Shown here in pieces: positions 16,157-23,958 of a DNA stretch of 64,000 nucleotides. A program made the position numbers and the translations under genes. Source of the DNA: Adhaeribacter terrigena (lineage in GTDB: Bacteria > Bacteroidota > Bacteroidia > Cytophagales > Hymenobacteraceae). Location: contig NZ_JAEHFX010000006.1 in NCBI RefSeq assembly GCF_016623615.1, forward strand, positions 186,001 through 250,000. Direction: 5' to 3'. The notes under the pieces are model-generated. The model searched no databases. It saw only the letters and a program-made list of their open reading frames with translations, and was not told the DNA's origin. The first letter of the stretch is position 1; each line of letters opens with the position of its first letter.

Positions 16157-18307
16157 ATGGGCGGGCAAGAAAATTTCCTGCTTTATGGTGTAGAGTTCAA
16201 AATGGGTGAAGCTTACCAGAACGTTGGTAAGCTCACCAAAGCCATAGCAGAAAGCAAAAAGGAAGAAAAGGAGCTGAACCAGATCGTTAAAGAAGGCAAC
16301 GAACTTTCAGACGAACAGGCCAAACGTTTAGCCGAAGTGCAGGCCAAAACCCGGCAGCTGACCGAAGAAAAACGGCGGGAAGAAAAAGCCATTGATGAAG
16401 TTACAAAAGCGGTAATAGCAGAATCCGGTTCTTACGAACAGCTTTACCGGTTGCAGAAAGTAGCCGAAAACCAGCTGAAGACCATGGCCGGCCAATTGAA
16501 GCGTAATGAAGATGGCACCTATGAGCTGACCGCTGAATATATCCGGCAATCTAAAGTAGTAAAGCAGGCCAAAGATGCGCTGCTGGAATACAACAAAGGC
16601 GTTTCTAATGGAACCCTGAATGTTGGCCGGTATAAAGAAGCAGTCCTGGAGGCGGCCAAAGGATCCGGTAAGTTCGGTGATAGCATTAACACCATGAACG
16701 ATGCTTTCAAAATGAACCCGGTCGGCATGCTGGTAACCGCTTTAACCCTACTGCCGAAACTCTTTGCAAGCTCAGGCGATAGCGCCGGCATGTTTACCGG
16801 AATTATGGAACAGGGAACCGCGGTTCTGAACGTGTTCCTGGACCGGGCAAAGTTTATAGGGGAAGCGGTAAGCAAATTACTCAAAGGTGATTTTTCCGGG
16901 GCAGCGGAAGCGGCGAAGAAAAGCTATAAAGGTATCGGCGACGAGCTGGAACGGGAAGTAAAGCTGACCGGCGATCTATCCAAAGCAAAGTACCAGCTGG
17001 AACGGGATGAGGCTAAAAACATAGCTACTTCCAAAAAGATGCTCAACCAGATCGAGCGCCTGAAAAATGAGCGGGATAACGAGTTCAATTCTATTGAGCA
17101 GCGTAACGAAGCCAACGAAAAAGCCTTTGCCCTGGAAACTCAACGGCAGAACACGCTTGAAGCCATAGCCCGCCGGCGCGTTGAAATCATCCAGAAGGAA
17201 GTTGAGATGCGGGGCGGGGAAGCCAAAGCCAGCACCGAACAGCTCCGGGAATTAGGCGAAGCGGAAGAGGCCCTGTTTGATATTCTGGAAGACAGCGCCG
17301 GGAAGCAAAATGAATTCATTACCAACCGCTTCCAGCTCAACAAAGAAGCCAAAGAGCAGGAAAAGCAGGTACGGGCAGAACGGGAAAAAACATTTAAGGA
17401 CCAGCAGGAAAAACTCAAAGAAGAGGTAAAAGGCTACCAGGAACTACTCGACAGCCTGGCAAAGATCCGGAAGCAACAGCTTGACGAAGAAAAGGCCTTG
17501 CGTGAGGAATTCGATAAAACCCGTGAAAAACAGTTTGAGAATTCAGAGAAAGCCCGGAAGAAACGGGAGCAGGATGCCATCGATGAAATTCAACTGGCAA
17601 AAGATGTAGCGAAGAAAAAGCAGGACTACAAAGAAGCGGAGTACCTGGCCATCGTAACGCTTGCTCAGGCATCTTCGGATATTGTTTCTGCCTTATCTGC
17701 CCAGGGTGCGGAAATGTCAGAGTTCCAAAAGCTTATAGCGTTATTCCAGATCGGACTAAAACAGGCGGAAGCTATTGGGAACCTGACCGCTTCGGCTACA
17801 GTGGTAGCGGGTAATATCGCGGCAGCCAGTGGCCCGGCCGGTATTGTTGCCGGCCCTGTTGCTTATGCGGCATACTACGGAACACAGATAGCGTCCATTC
17901 TTACTGGCTTTGCACAGGCGCGGCAATTGCTTTCTGCCGATGCTCCAAAGGCTGACTTTTCAAAAGCTGAATTTTATGGTGGTGGCTATACCGGTGATGG
18001 CGGCAAGTACGAGCCGGCCGGGATTGTCCATAAGGGGGAAATTGTTTGGAGCCAGGAGGATGTAAGAAAAGCCGGCGGGGTGGCTGCTGCCGAACGATTG
18101 CGCCTTAGCCTTCCGGGTTACGCTGATGGCGGTTTAGTGGCCAGGTCGGTATCGGCACCAGTTGTACAACAGCAGCAGATGACCCAACAGATAGCCTATC
18201 AGGTACAGGTTGCATTTAAGAACCTTCCGCCAATTTATACCCGGATAACCGATATAAATGCAGCACAGAAAAACGGTATTCAAACCCAACTTAGGTCTGA
18301 TATATAA
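16157..18307 (+). CDS. Phage tail tape-measure-like protein
   Basis: 716 aa. Residues 15-190 are coiled-coil ([20 protein letters not shown] onward), 195-250 a hydrophobic stretch ([20 protein letters not shown]), 270-500 a second long coiled-coil rich in Lys/Glu, 505-610 hydrophobic and Ala/Gly-rich ([20 protein letters not shown], then [20 protein letters not shown]). The C-terminal part [20 protein letters not shown] is the motif found near the end of many tape-measure proteins. In phages this protein sets tail length and guides DNA entry. No other tail or head gene is present, so here it must serve with, or interfere with, a helper phage's tail (inference). A coiled-coil structural protein of other purpose is the alternative. 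Confidence 0.75.
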   Translation: MGGQENFLLYGVEFKMGEAYQNVGKLTKAIAESKKEEKELNQIVKEGNELSDEQAKRLAEVQAKTRQLTEEKRREEKAIDEVTKAVIAESGSYEQLYRLQKVAENQLKTMAGQLKRNEDGTYELTAEYIRQSKVVKQAKDALLEYNKGVSNGTLNVGRYKEAVLEAAKGSGKFGDSINTMNDAFKMNPVGMLVTALTLLPKLFASSGDSAGMFTGIMEQGTAVLNVFLDRAKFIGEAVSKLLKGDFSGAAEAAKKSYKGIGDELEREVKLTGDLSKAKYQLERDEAKNIATSKKMLNQIERLKNERDNEFNSIEQRNEANEKAFALETQRQNTLEAIARRRVEIIQKEVEMRGGEAKASTEQLRELGEAEEALFDILEDSAGKQNEFITNRFQLNKEAKEQEKQVRAEREKTFKDQQEKLKEEVKGYQELLDSLAKIRKQQLDEEKALREEFDKTREKQFENSEKARKKREQDAIDEIQLAKDVAKKKQDYKEAEYLAIVTLAQASSDIVSALSAQGAEMSEFQKLIALFQIGLKQAEAIGNLTASATVVAGNIAAASGPAGIVAGPVAYAAYYGTQIASILTGFAQARQLLSADAPKADFSKAEFYGGGYTGDGGKYEPAGIVHKGEIVWSQEDVRKAGGVAAAERLRLSLPGYADGGLVARSVSAPVVQQQQMTQQIAYQVQVAFKNLPPIYTRITDINAAQKNGIQTQLRSDI

Positions 18308-18309
18308 CG

Positions 18310-18438
18310 ATGGCAAAAAAATGCAAAAAGCCTTATGAAAGAAAGGCCTTGCTGAAAAAGCAAAAGAAACATCGAGAGCTTACCTATGAAATCCTAAGAG
18401 CAAAACGGGAACATAAAAAGAAAGTGGAAACTAACTAA
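18310..18438 (+). CDS. Very basic 42-aa peptide
   Basis: ATG at 18310, two bases after the tape-measure stop: MAKKCKKPYERKALLKKQKK and on to KKKVETN. Over a third of the residues are Lys or Arg, with one predicted helix, so nucleic-acid binding is possible. It is followed after 8 bp by the DUF5681 gene. Spacing suggests a real gene of the tail/terminase module; no family recognised. Confidence 0.5.
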   Translation: MAKKCKKPYERKALLKKQKKHRELTYEILRAKREHKKKVETN

Positions 18439-18446
18439 TCAGGAAC

Positions 18447-18776
18447 ATGAGCACACAATTTGAAAAGGGAAACCCAGGCAAACCGAAAGGAGCGAAAAAC
18501 AAAGTTACTACCGAGATCCGGGAAAAGTTCGATCAGTTATTACAATCTGTTACTGCTGAGCAAATGGCAGCGGATCTTTTAGCCCTTAAACCGGCCGAAC
18601 GGTTAAACCTGATAATGGGATTAGCAGAATACATTACGCCAAAGCTAGCCCGTACGCAAATGCAATTTGACAATCAGGCAATACTAAACCCGGTTTTTAA
18701 AATTAATGTAATTCACAGCAAAGATGGATTTACGGCTCCACCGCTGGCCAATTCAGAAAAAGATGTTGTACTGTAA
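18447..18776 (+). CDS. DUF5681-like phage-associated protein
   Basis: 109 aa. The N-terminus FEKGNPGKPKGAKNKVTTEI is the DUF5681 signature (KGxxGNPKGRPKG-like basic loop) seen in phages next to terminase genes. The rest is helical. Probably DNA-binding; role in packaging suspected from position, 11 bp before the small terminase-like gene. Some related proteins are listed as terminase small-subunit-like themselves. Confidence 0.75.
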   Translation: MSTQFEKGNPGKPKGAKNKVTTEIREKFDQLLQSVTAEQMAADLLALKPAERLNLIMGLAEYITPKLARTQMQFDNQAILNPVFKINVIHSKDGFTAPPLANSEKDVVL

Positions 18777-18787
18777 ATTTGTGAAGT

Positions 18788-19228
18788 ATGGCCGCAAACC
18801 AACACCATAACTTGAAAGGGCGGCCTCGCCGTTTTGCCACGCCTGAACAACTTTGGCAGGCAGCAAGTGCGTACTTCGAATGGTGCGAAGCTCACCCGCT
18901 TTTCAAAGTGCAATGGGTTGGCGGTATAGCAAAAAGGGTAAACATTGAAATACCGCGGCCCTTCACTTTATCTGGCCTGAGGCTTCATTTAAGATGTGGG
19001 GTAAACTATCTTAGTCAGTTAAAGAAACGCCTTACTGACAGCCCACAGGACCGGGAACTTGAGGACATCATAAACCGGATTGAATTGGTAATTTATGAAC
19101 AGAAGTTTGTAGGGGCTGCCGTTGGAATTTACAATGTTTCAATAATTGCTCGTGATCTAGGGCTTATGAACCGGAAAACAATAAAAAACATTGAGCCGCA
19201 AAAGCAGGCTGTTTATCATTTAGCGTGA
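18788..19228 (+). CDS. terS: Small terminase subunit, DNA-packaging gp3-like
   Basis: 146 aa. RPRRFATPEQLWQAASAYFE (N-terminal helix-turn-helix region), EWCEAHPLFKVQW, then RPFTLSGLRLHLRCGVNYLS and the C-terminal FVGAAVGIYNVSIIARDLGL are the sequence of landmarks of the GP3_package/terminase-small family. The small subunit picks the DNA to be packaged and hands it to a large terminase. No large subunit lies nearby, so it would have to recruit a helper phage's enzyme, the hallmark strategy of PICI-type satellites (established for SaPIs). Last gene of the plus-strand operon; a terminator follows at 19298. Confidence 0.85.
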   Translation: MAANQHHNLKGRPRRFATPEQLWQAASAYFEWCEAHPLFKVQWVGGIAKRVNIEIPRPFTLSGLRLHLRCGVNYLSQLKKRLTDSPQDRELEDIINRIELVIYEQKFVGAAVGIYNVSIIARDLGLMNRKTIKNIEPQKQAVYHLA

Positions 19229-19297
19229 GTCTTACGCGCGCGTATAGAGAAAGGAGGTAATATCTAATTTTAATTATTTGGTTGTTTTGGTTTAGCA

Positions 19298-19327
19298 AGC
19301 CCACGGCGTTATTCCGTGGGCTTTTTA
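19298..19327. terminator. Bidirectional intrinsic terminator
   Basis: AGCCCACGG-CGTTATT-CCGTGGGCTTTTT, lying between the convergent terS (plus) and the 19309-19629 gene (minus), whose stop codon it overlaps. Confidence 0.85.
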
Positions 19328-19629
19328 CTTAACCAATCTTCATTCCCGGTCAGCTTCAGCAATGGGTTTTTAGAAGTCTTCGCGGCGCTGGCTATCATGT
19401 CTAAACCTCGATCACTAGCCAAGAATTCATGTTGATCTTTGAACCCGTACATGTGCGCTAAATTCCCGGCATCGGTATAAATTTCGCCCGTTTCTTTATT
19501 GCGGTAAAAGGCCCAGCGTACACCGTTATCATCTACAGATTGTAGTACTTCAAACGGATCTTCGGCGGCGGGCTTTGGATCTGGTATTAACTTTAAAAGC
19601 GCTGCGAGTTTTGCAATTATCTCTTTCAT
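19309..19629 (-). CDS. Unknown element protein
   Basis: 106 aa from the ATG at 19629 (MKEIIAKLAALLKLIPDPKP); the longer frame to 19683 has no better start. An N-terminal hydrophobic/amphipathic helix, then a compact domain with DDNGVRWAFYRNKETGEIYT, and GNLAHMYGFKDQHEFLASDR. The last stretch resembles the KilA-N/BRO-type or Bro-N helix pattern only loosely; I do not assign it. Convergent with terS. Confidence 0.65.
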   Translation of the reverse strand: MKEIIAKLAALLKLIPDPKPAAEDPFEVLQSVDDNGVRWAFYRNKETGEIYTDAGNLAHMYGFKDQHEFLASDRGLDMIASAAKTSKNPLLKLTGNEDWLSKKPTE

Positions 19630-19683
19630 ATTCAGCAAGTTGGTTTCCCTGTAATTTACAAAAATCGCCGCTTTAAACCTCAA

Positions 19684-19993
19684 AATTCAGGTGAAATTAC
19701 ATAGCCTTTTTGCTTTTTATATTGTGTGTGCTACACATATTTGCGGCATTACATTCACTCTCAGAAAGTGTCTTTCTTTGCAAGGCATTGAAAAACAGTT
19801 GTTTAATTTCTGAATATGGGAACAGGGAACAACCACCGAACAAAAAAGTAATTTTAGCAGATTATGAGGGGGTATGCGCAATTTTACGGATACCCCTTTT
19901 AAGTAACCGAAGCAGTCTAAATTATGCACGCATCCAACTGAGAAATAAAAGGGCAAACTTAAACCAGGTTAAATTTTTCAAGTATAAAGCCAC
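19684..19993. other. No gene recognised, 310 bp
   Basis: Open frames here are short and not convincing. It separates the minus-strand 19309 gene from the small membrane protein at 19994 and probably carries both promoters. Confidence 0.4.
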
Positions 19994-20134
19994 ATGAAAA
20001 AAGCCCTGAAAGAAGCTGCAACATCTTTGTTTTTGCTGGTTTATCCTGGCGAAGAACCTACCACCCGGCAGCTGGTCTGGTTTTATGCGGCCTTGCTCTT
20101 TGGCCTGGCCATGGTCGCGCTCTGGAATTATTAA
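19994..20134 (+). CDS. Small single-pass membrane protein, 46 aa
   Basis: MKKALKEAATSLFLLVYPGE then PTTRQLVWFYAALLFGLAMV and ALWNY. A charged N-terminus and one clear membrane helix near the C-terminus. Not recognised. Size and shape are compatible with a holin-like or other small membrane protein, but one helix is not enough to say so. Confidence 0.5.
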   Translation: MKKALKEAATSLFLLVYPGEEPTTRQLVWFYAALLFGLAMVALWNY

Positions 20135-20176
20135 GGCCGCACGCATTAGTGCTGAGAACCTTATAAAACCTGAGCT

Positions 20177-20374
20177 TCAAAGATCCTGTTTCCTAACCGC
20201 CGTTTCTCTCCAGATTATTGCCTTTTCAAATTCACCTTTTACCCTAACCGTGGGGAAGGTAATATTTTTAAAAACCTTTGTTGCTTCATCTTCATTCAGG
20301 TTATCTACCCTAACCAGGGCCTTTTCACTTCCTACCCGCCGAATTTCTACCCGGTGATCATTTCTAATATCCAT
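20177..20374 (-). CDS. Unknown small protein
   Basis: 65 aa, beginning MDIRNDHRVEIRRVGSEKAL, with alternating strand-like segments (EKALVRVDNL, NITFPTVRVKGEFEKAIIW). It starts 17 bp from the TTCGAA box cluster (20391-20442) and is divergent from the 20531 gene, so the boxes probably control it. Function unknown. Confidence 0.6.
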   Translation of the reverse strand: MDIRNDHRVEIRRVGSEKALVRVDNLNEDEATKVFKNITFPTVRVKGEFEKAIIWRETAVRKQDL

Positions 20375-20390
20375 AAAGCAAAATTAAGAA

Positions 20391-20442
20391 TTCGAACTAT
20401 TCGAACCACTCGAACAGGGTTCGAAAGTTCGAATAGTTCGAG
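20391..20442. promoter_or_regulatory. Cluster of six TTCGAA-type boxes between divergent genes
   Basis: TCGAA/TCGAG units begin at 20392, 20401, 20410, 20421, 20429 and 20438, that is every 8-11 bp, about one helical turn. The outer parts form an inverted repeat: TTCGAACTATTCGAAC faces GTTCGAATAGTTCGA. Candidate operator for the two divergent genes or iteron-like replication origin. Confidence 0.7.
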
Positions 20443-20530
20443 GGAGAATCTGTCAAAAGCAATAAGTATTGTCCAATCCACTTACATCAATTTTAGTTGC
20501 AAATTTGTTGAAACTAAAAAACAATAATTT

Positions 20531-20788
20531 ATGAACTTAAAAAACACAAGCCGGCAAGAACAATTAGCCGCATTTTTTGAATTACTTATTCCTATCGAAG
20601 CGAAAAGTAAATCCTGGTTTACCCAACATGGCGAAAACTTTACAATTAAGGATTTTCTAATTGAAGCTACACCGGCGGATCCAAATAGTTTTGCATTTAG
20701 AATTGCAGATAATGTCCCAGGTTATATAAGAAAGGAAATTGAAGAAGCCCGGGAAATAATATTTCAGAGATACTACGTTCAGAAATAA
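20531..20788 (+). CDS. Unknown small protein
   Basis: 85 aa, acidic, helical (SRQEQLAAFFELLIPIEAKS, FTIKDFLIEATPADPNS, VPGYIRKEIEEAREIIFQRY). Not recognised. It is divergent from the 20177 gene across the TTCGAA cluster and has its own terminator at 20794. Confidence 0.65.
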   Translation: MNLKNTSRQEQLAAFFELLIPIEAKSKSWFTQHGENFTIKDFLIEATPADPNSFAFRIADNVPGYIRKEIEEAREIIFQRYYVQK

Positions 20789-20793
20789 AAAAA

Positions 20794-20816
20794 GCCGGGG
20801 CAAAACCCCGGCCTTA
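20794..20816. terminator. Intrinsic terminator after the 20531 gene
   Basis: GCCGGGGCAAAACCCCGGC hairpin with A-rich left flank; lies between the plus-strand 20531 gene and the convergent minus-strand 20850 gene and may serve both, although the right flank has few T. Confidence 0.7.
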
Positions 20817-20849
20817 GTTCCTTAAACATTTATGAACATGCACTATATC

Positions 20850-21245
20850 TTACCCGAATAGCGCCAGCAAAACTTCATTTACCATTCTATTTTCCACTTC
20901 GGTTAATTTATTCTGTCTGTGTTGTATGGTCCATTCGTGCAGCACATTCCCTATAAAACTTACCTGGCTTTCTGAAAAGGCGTACTCCATATACTCTTCA
21001 CCTTTCAGCGTTTCAGATCCAGCAACCGGCCGGTTTGTGCCAGTAACTTTATCCCGTATTCCTTCCACCTCGCCGCGTTCTTCAGGCGTTGCTACTTCGG
21101 ACTGAGTATCCCAAAAAAGATCACACAAACCCGTAACCACTTCCACTTCCTGAGCGGAAAAGCATACCGTAATAGCTTTGGTTTCTTCGGACTGATCCAC
21201 TTCTTCCGGCTGTTCCGGCTGGTTTTCATTTCTAATTATTTCCAT
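20850..21245 (-). CDS. Unknown acidic protein
   Basis: 131 aa with a strongly acidic first third (ENQPEQPEEVDQSEETKAI), then a helical domain (SAQEVEVVTGLCDLFWDTQS, SQVSFIGNVLHEWTIQHRQN). No family recognised. Acidic small proteins of phages and satellites often mimic DNA or bind host/helper proteins, but nothing in the sequence proves this. It lies downstream of the 21361 gene on the same strand, 115 bp apart. Confidence 0.65.
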   Translation of the reverse strand: MEIIRNENQPEQPEEVDQSEETKAITVCFSAQEVEVVTGLCDLFWDTQSEVATPEERGEVEGIRDKVTGTNRPVAGSETLKGEEYMEYAFSESQVSFIGNVLHEWTIQHRQNKLTEVENRMVNEVLLALFG

Positions 21246-21360
21246 GGTTCCTTCTTTTTAATCTTTTGATTCCTTTTTTCTGCAGTTTTAACAGGTGATT
21301 TAATAGTTGGATTTGTTCTTTAATCTACAAAAAAACCACTCAACTTTTGGCAGTTAAATG

Positions 21361-21951
21361 CTACAATTTGTAAGTATTTAAGCGATTTTCTAACCAGCGC
21401 CAGTCGCTTTGCAACCTGTTTTCTGCAGCCTGTTTCGCCATTTTAGAACATCTTCGCCAGGAGTCCATTACTTCGCCACCAGTGGATTCCATAAAGGCAT
21501 TCCGAAGCTCCCGAAGTAGCCATAAATTCTCCTTGAAACTATCGGTAAAATCGTCGGGGTTGGAGGTTTTTATTAAATCATACATGACTGTATCGAGCAT
21601 AGCCACTATTCCGGCGGTGTTACAGTTTTCAATACACTCAAAGATCGGCCGCACGTCAACCGTTTCATGTAACACAGAGAATTTAAAAGGTGCGTGCGTG
21701 TCATCTGCCGGCACGTTGGAAAGTATTTTAAGGTTTATTTCCCTAATGTTACCTTCGAAACCGATGAAGCCACTATAAGGGCTGCGGCATACCAAAAGTG
21801 CGTTCAGATAGTCTAGATGTTCTTCATCCGAAATGATGCCGGCCAGCTTTGCATGATCAGCTGCTACAGCAAACGAAATTAATTCAGGATCAGTAATCGA
21901 TGGTAATGTAGGGCGCGCGGTAACCGCTGCCTGGTTGGAATTGTGTTTCAT
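21361..21951 (-). CDS. Unknown element protein
   Basis: 196 aa, soluble, mixed helix and strand. No recognised domain. Notable stretches are LVCRSPYSGFIGFEGNIREI, and a C-terminal charged helix with ENRLQSDWRWLENRLN. It is divergent from the ribbon-helix-helix gene at 22129; three GTGTAACTTT-type repeats lie between, so that regulator probably controls both. Confidence 0.65.
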   Translation of the reverse strand: MKHNSNQAAVTARPTLPSITDPELISFAVAADHAKLAGIISDEEHLDYLNALLVCRSPYSGFIGFEGNIREINLKILSNVPADDTHAPFKFSVLHETVDVRPIFECIENCNTAGIVAMLDTVMYDLIKTSNPDDFTDSFKENLWLLRELRNAFMESTGGEVMDSWRRCSKMAKQAAENRLQSDWRWLENRLNTYKL

Positions 21952-21992
21952 GACTGATGCGATTTTGGAAGTTTAAATTTTATGCGTTTTTG

Positions 21993-22090
21993 GTGTAACT
22001 TTGGAGTAATATATATGCAAAAATAGTGTAAGTTTCATGCAATACAAATTAATTTTACATTTTTTTTATTCCTAAATGGTGTAACTTTTA
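21993..22090. promoter_or_regulatory. Three GTGTAACTTT direct repeats in a divergent promoter region
   Basis: GTGTAACTTT at 21993-22002, GTGTAAGTTT at 22026-22035 and GTGTAACTTT at 22081-22090. The third is followed at once by a TACCTTTA -7-like box for the gene at 22129. Candidate operator for the ribbon-helix-helix protein. Confidence 0.55.
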
Positions 22091-22128
22091 TACCTTTACC
22101 TTGTTGAATAAAAAACCTTATATAAACT

Positions 22129-22293
22129 ATGGCAGAAGCAGAAAACCCAGGAGCTGAAAAAGTAAAACTGAATATCCAGATGGAAAAAGAGTTGCTTGAA
22201 AAAGGCAAGGAACACGCCCGAAAGAAGGGGATCAGTTTTGCCGGTTTGATTAGGCAGTTATTAATTGAGGACATGGAAAAAGTAAAAGCTTAA
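22129..22293 (+). CDS. Ribbon-helix-helix (CopG-like) regulator
   Basis: 54 aa: a short acidic lead, then the strand KVKLNIQMEKELLEKGKEHA and the helices RKKGISFAGLIRQLLIEDM, the usual pattern of a ribbon-helix-helix DNA-binding domain (beta strand that enters the major groove, then two helices). Such proteins bind as dimers to short direct repeats, and three candidate repeats lie upstream (21993-22090). It is 7 bp before the next gene, so the two form an operon. Likely a repressor of element genes (inference). Confidence 0.7.
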   Translation: MAEAENPGAEKVKLNIQMEKELLEKGKEHARKKGISFAGLIRQLLIEDMEKVKA

Positions 22294-22300
22294 AAAAACC

Positions 22301-22609
22301 ATGGTCGAAGTTTTAACCAAAGCAGAAACACTGGCCGCGATCAAGAAGGCTACGGAACCCTTGGCTAAAGAGCTGGCCATCCTCCGGGAAGTGGTAGAGC
22401 AGAACGCCGAACTGGTAGATAGTGTAGAAGCCAGCCGCTTGACCGGTTTTTCGGATAACCGGACGCTTAAAAAGCATTTTACCGAGATCAAGGTAGGCAC
22501 ATCCATCCGGTTCAGCAAGGCCGAGATCATCCGCTGGAGGCATGAGCAGAGCCTGCATAAAGCCCCGGAATTACGCATACAGACAATGGAATCATCCGGA
22601 AAGAGATAA
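22301..22609 (+). CDS. HTH DNA-binding protein with coiled-coil N-terminus
   Basis: 102 aa. Residues 1-40 are a coiled-coil (TKAETLAAIKKATEPLAKEL), residues 41-85 an excisionase/MerR-like winged helix (VDSVEASRLTGFSDNRTLKK, then VGTSIRFSKAEIIRWRHEQ). As the last gene before attR and the second such HTH protein of the element it could be the excision factor, with the 11829 protein acting on replication or transcription, or the reverse. Confidence 0.75.
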   Translation: MVEVLTKAETLAAIKKATEPLAKELAILREVVEQNAELVDSVEASRLTGFSDNRTLKKHFTEIKVGTSIRFSKAEIIRWRHEQSLHKAPELRIQTMESSGKR

Positions 22610-22715
22610 TAAACTTACAAGTGGCGGGCAATACTTGACGGTTAAATGTTCCTTTATTCCGACACACAATTACAACGCATTGATTCTCATCACACTTACA
22701 AACGGTAGTATTTTC

Positions 22716-22725
22716 AAGATATGAA
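22716..22725 (+). repeat. attR core
   Basis: AAGATATGAA, identical to 9076-9085; its ATG (22721-22723) is the batC start codon. Confidence 0.8.
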
Positions 22726-23698
22726 AGCGCTCTGGCTGATCATTTTCCTGTTTATGAGCGTCGGCGATTTCCAGCACATTGCTGAACGGAACGCCCGAAA
22801 CCAGCAAGCGGTGGAAGCCTTTGCCAAAGGCGATTACGCGACGGCTGTTAAAAATTTCGAATATTTAGTTTACGAGATCCGCGACGATGACCCGCGTTTG
22901 TTACTGAACCTGGCGCACGCCTACCGGAAAAACAACCAGCTGGATAAAGCGCAGAAAGCCTACGAAAAATGCCTTAAAAACCCGAATGCCTGGCTCCGCT
23001 CCATTGCCCTGGAACAACTCGGCACCTTAAATGCCCGCTTAAAAGATTACCGGAAAGCGCTCACTTTTTATAAACGCGCAATGATTGCCGATGCCGGGAA
23101 TGAACAGGCGCGTTACAATTACGAAATGCTGAAAAAATACCTGCGCGAAAATCCGGAAGAAGAAAATAAAATTCCGCCGCCGCAACCGGAGAAAAAACAG
23201 CAGGAAGAAAAGCAGGAACAGCCCAAAGAACAAAAAGACCAACAGGAAAAACAAAGCGAAAAACCAAACGAGCAAGGCGATCAGGAAAAGGAAAATCCGG
23301 ACCAGCCGGAAAAAGGCGATCAGCAGCAAAAACCAGATAAGCAAACCAACCCCGAAATGCCCGACCAGCCGAAGAAAGAAAAACCTGCCGGCGGGGAAAA
23401 CGCTAAGGAAAAAGAGCAAAAAAGTGGCACAGAAAAAGGAAACGAAGAAGGCCAGAACTTAGCCGAGAACGAAGAACAACCGAAGCCCGAAAAACCTAAT
23501 AAAACCGGCGGAAAAGACGCCGCCAGCGGCAATGAACAACGCCTGCAAACGCAATACGAACGCCTGCGCAAAGCCAACATCAGTCCGGAACAAGCTGAAA
23601 TGATGCTGAATGCCATGCGCGCCGCCGAACAGCAATACTTACAGCAGCTTCCTAAAAAGCCCACTAAACCTCGTGATCGTTCCAAGCCAGACTGGTAG
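22721..23698 (+). CDS. batC: BatC: TPR protein of the Bat operon
   Basis: 325 aa. Signal-like helix LWLIIFLFMSVG, then about three tetratricopeptide repeats over residues 25-140 (QQAVEAFAKGDYATAVKNFE, NLAHAYRKNNQLDKAQKAYE, RLKDYRKALTFYKRAMIADA), then a long low-complexity tail of Gln, Lys, Glu and Pro (about 150-270) and a final helical segment (ISPEQAEMMLNAMRAAEQQY). This is the standard BatC form. Its start codon lies in attR, so it is now 13.6 kb from batB and cut off from the operon promoter unless the element or its last genes supply one. Confidence 0.88.
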   Translation: MKALWLIIFLFMSVGDFQHIAERNARNQQAVEAFAKGDYATAVKNFEYLVYEIRDDDPRLLLNLAHAYRKNNQLDKAQKAYEKCLKNPNAWLRSIALEQLGTLNARLKDYRKALTFYKRAMIADAGNEQARYNYEMLKKYLRENPEEENKIPPPQPEKKQQEEKQEQPKEQKDQQEKQSEKPNEQGDQEKENPDQPEKGDQQQKPDKQTNPEMPDQPKKEKPAGGENAKEKEQKSGTEKGNEEGQNLAENEEQPKPEKPNKTGGKDAASGNEQRLQTQYERLRKANISPEQAEMMLNAMRAAEQQYLQQLPKKPTKPRDRSKPDW

Positions 23699-23958
23699 GA
23701 ATTTGGTATCGTTAATTGGCTATTTGGTTTTTTATTATTGTGTGATAGTTTAGGGGCCTGATTAGCTTTCCTGAAATTAAAGCGGCGAAGTAGTTTCAAT
23801 GCGTTTAATTCCAAAAGATCCAGATAGAGTAAAATTGATATTACACCTGTTTATTGTGGATCAATCAACAGTTAACAATTAACAATCAACAATTCACCCG
23901 ATTTGCAATTCCCATATAGTCTGGGTAATTTCACGGCAAAACAGAAAATCATCGCTTT
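23699..23958. other. Intergenic region upstream of thiolase
   Basis: 260 bp. Contains an AT-rich tandem-word tract around 23867-23896 (AACAGTTAACAATTAACAAT and CAACAATT), a type of tract that recurs before other genes here. No gene. Confidence 0.5.

Larger units (their letters stand above)
9076..22725 (+). mobile_element. Integrated phage-satellite-like element in the batB/batC junction
   Basis: Bounded by direct repeats AAGATATGAA (9076-9085 and 22716-22725). Removing one copy plus the interior (13,640 bp) restores an ATGA overlap between batB and batC. Contents in order: tyrosine integrase, unknown accessory gene, HTH excisionase-like gene, DUF3987 and zinc-finger/Toprim replication genes, tape-measure-like gene, DUF5681 gene, small terminase-like gene, several small genes including a ribbon-helix-helix regulator and a second HTH protein. 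No capsid, portal, large terminase, holin, relaxase or transfer gene is present. Best read as a phage satellite; a degenerate prophage is the main alternative. Confidence 0.85.

Noticed and set aside
9076-22725. Element as an integrative conjugative element
   Set aside because: No relaxase, coupling protein, TraG/VirB-like or Tra genes. The presence of small-terminase and tape-measure homologues points to a phage relation.
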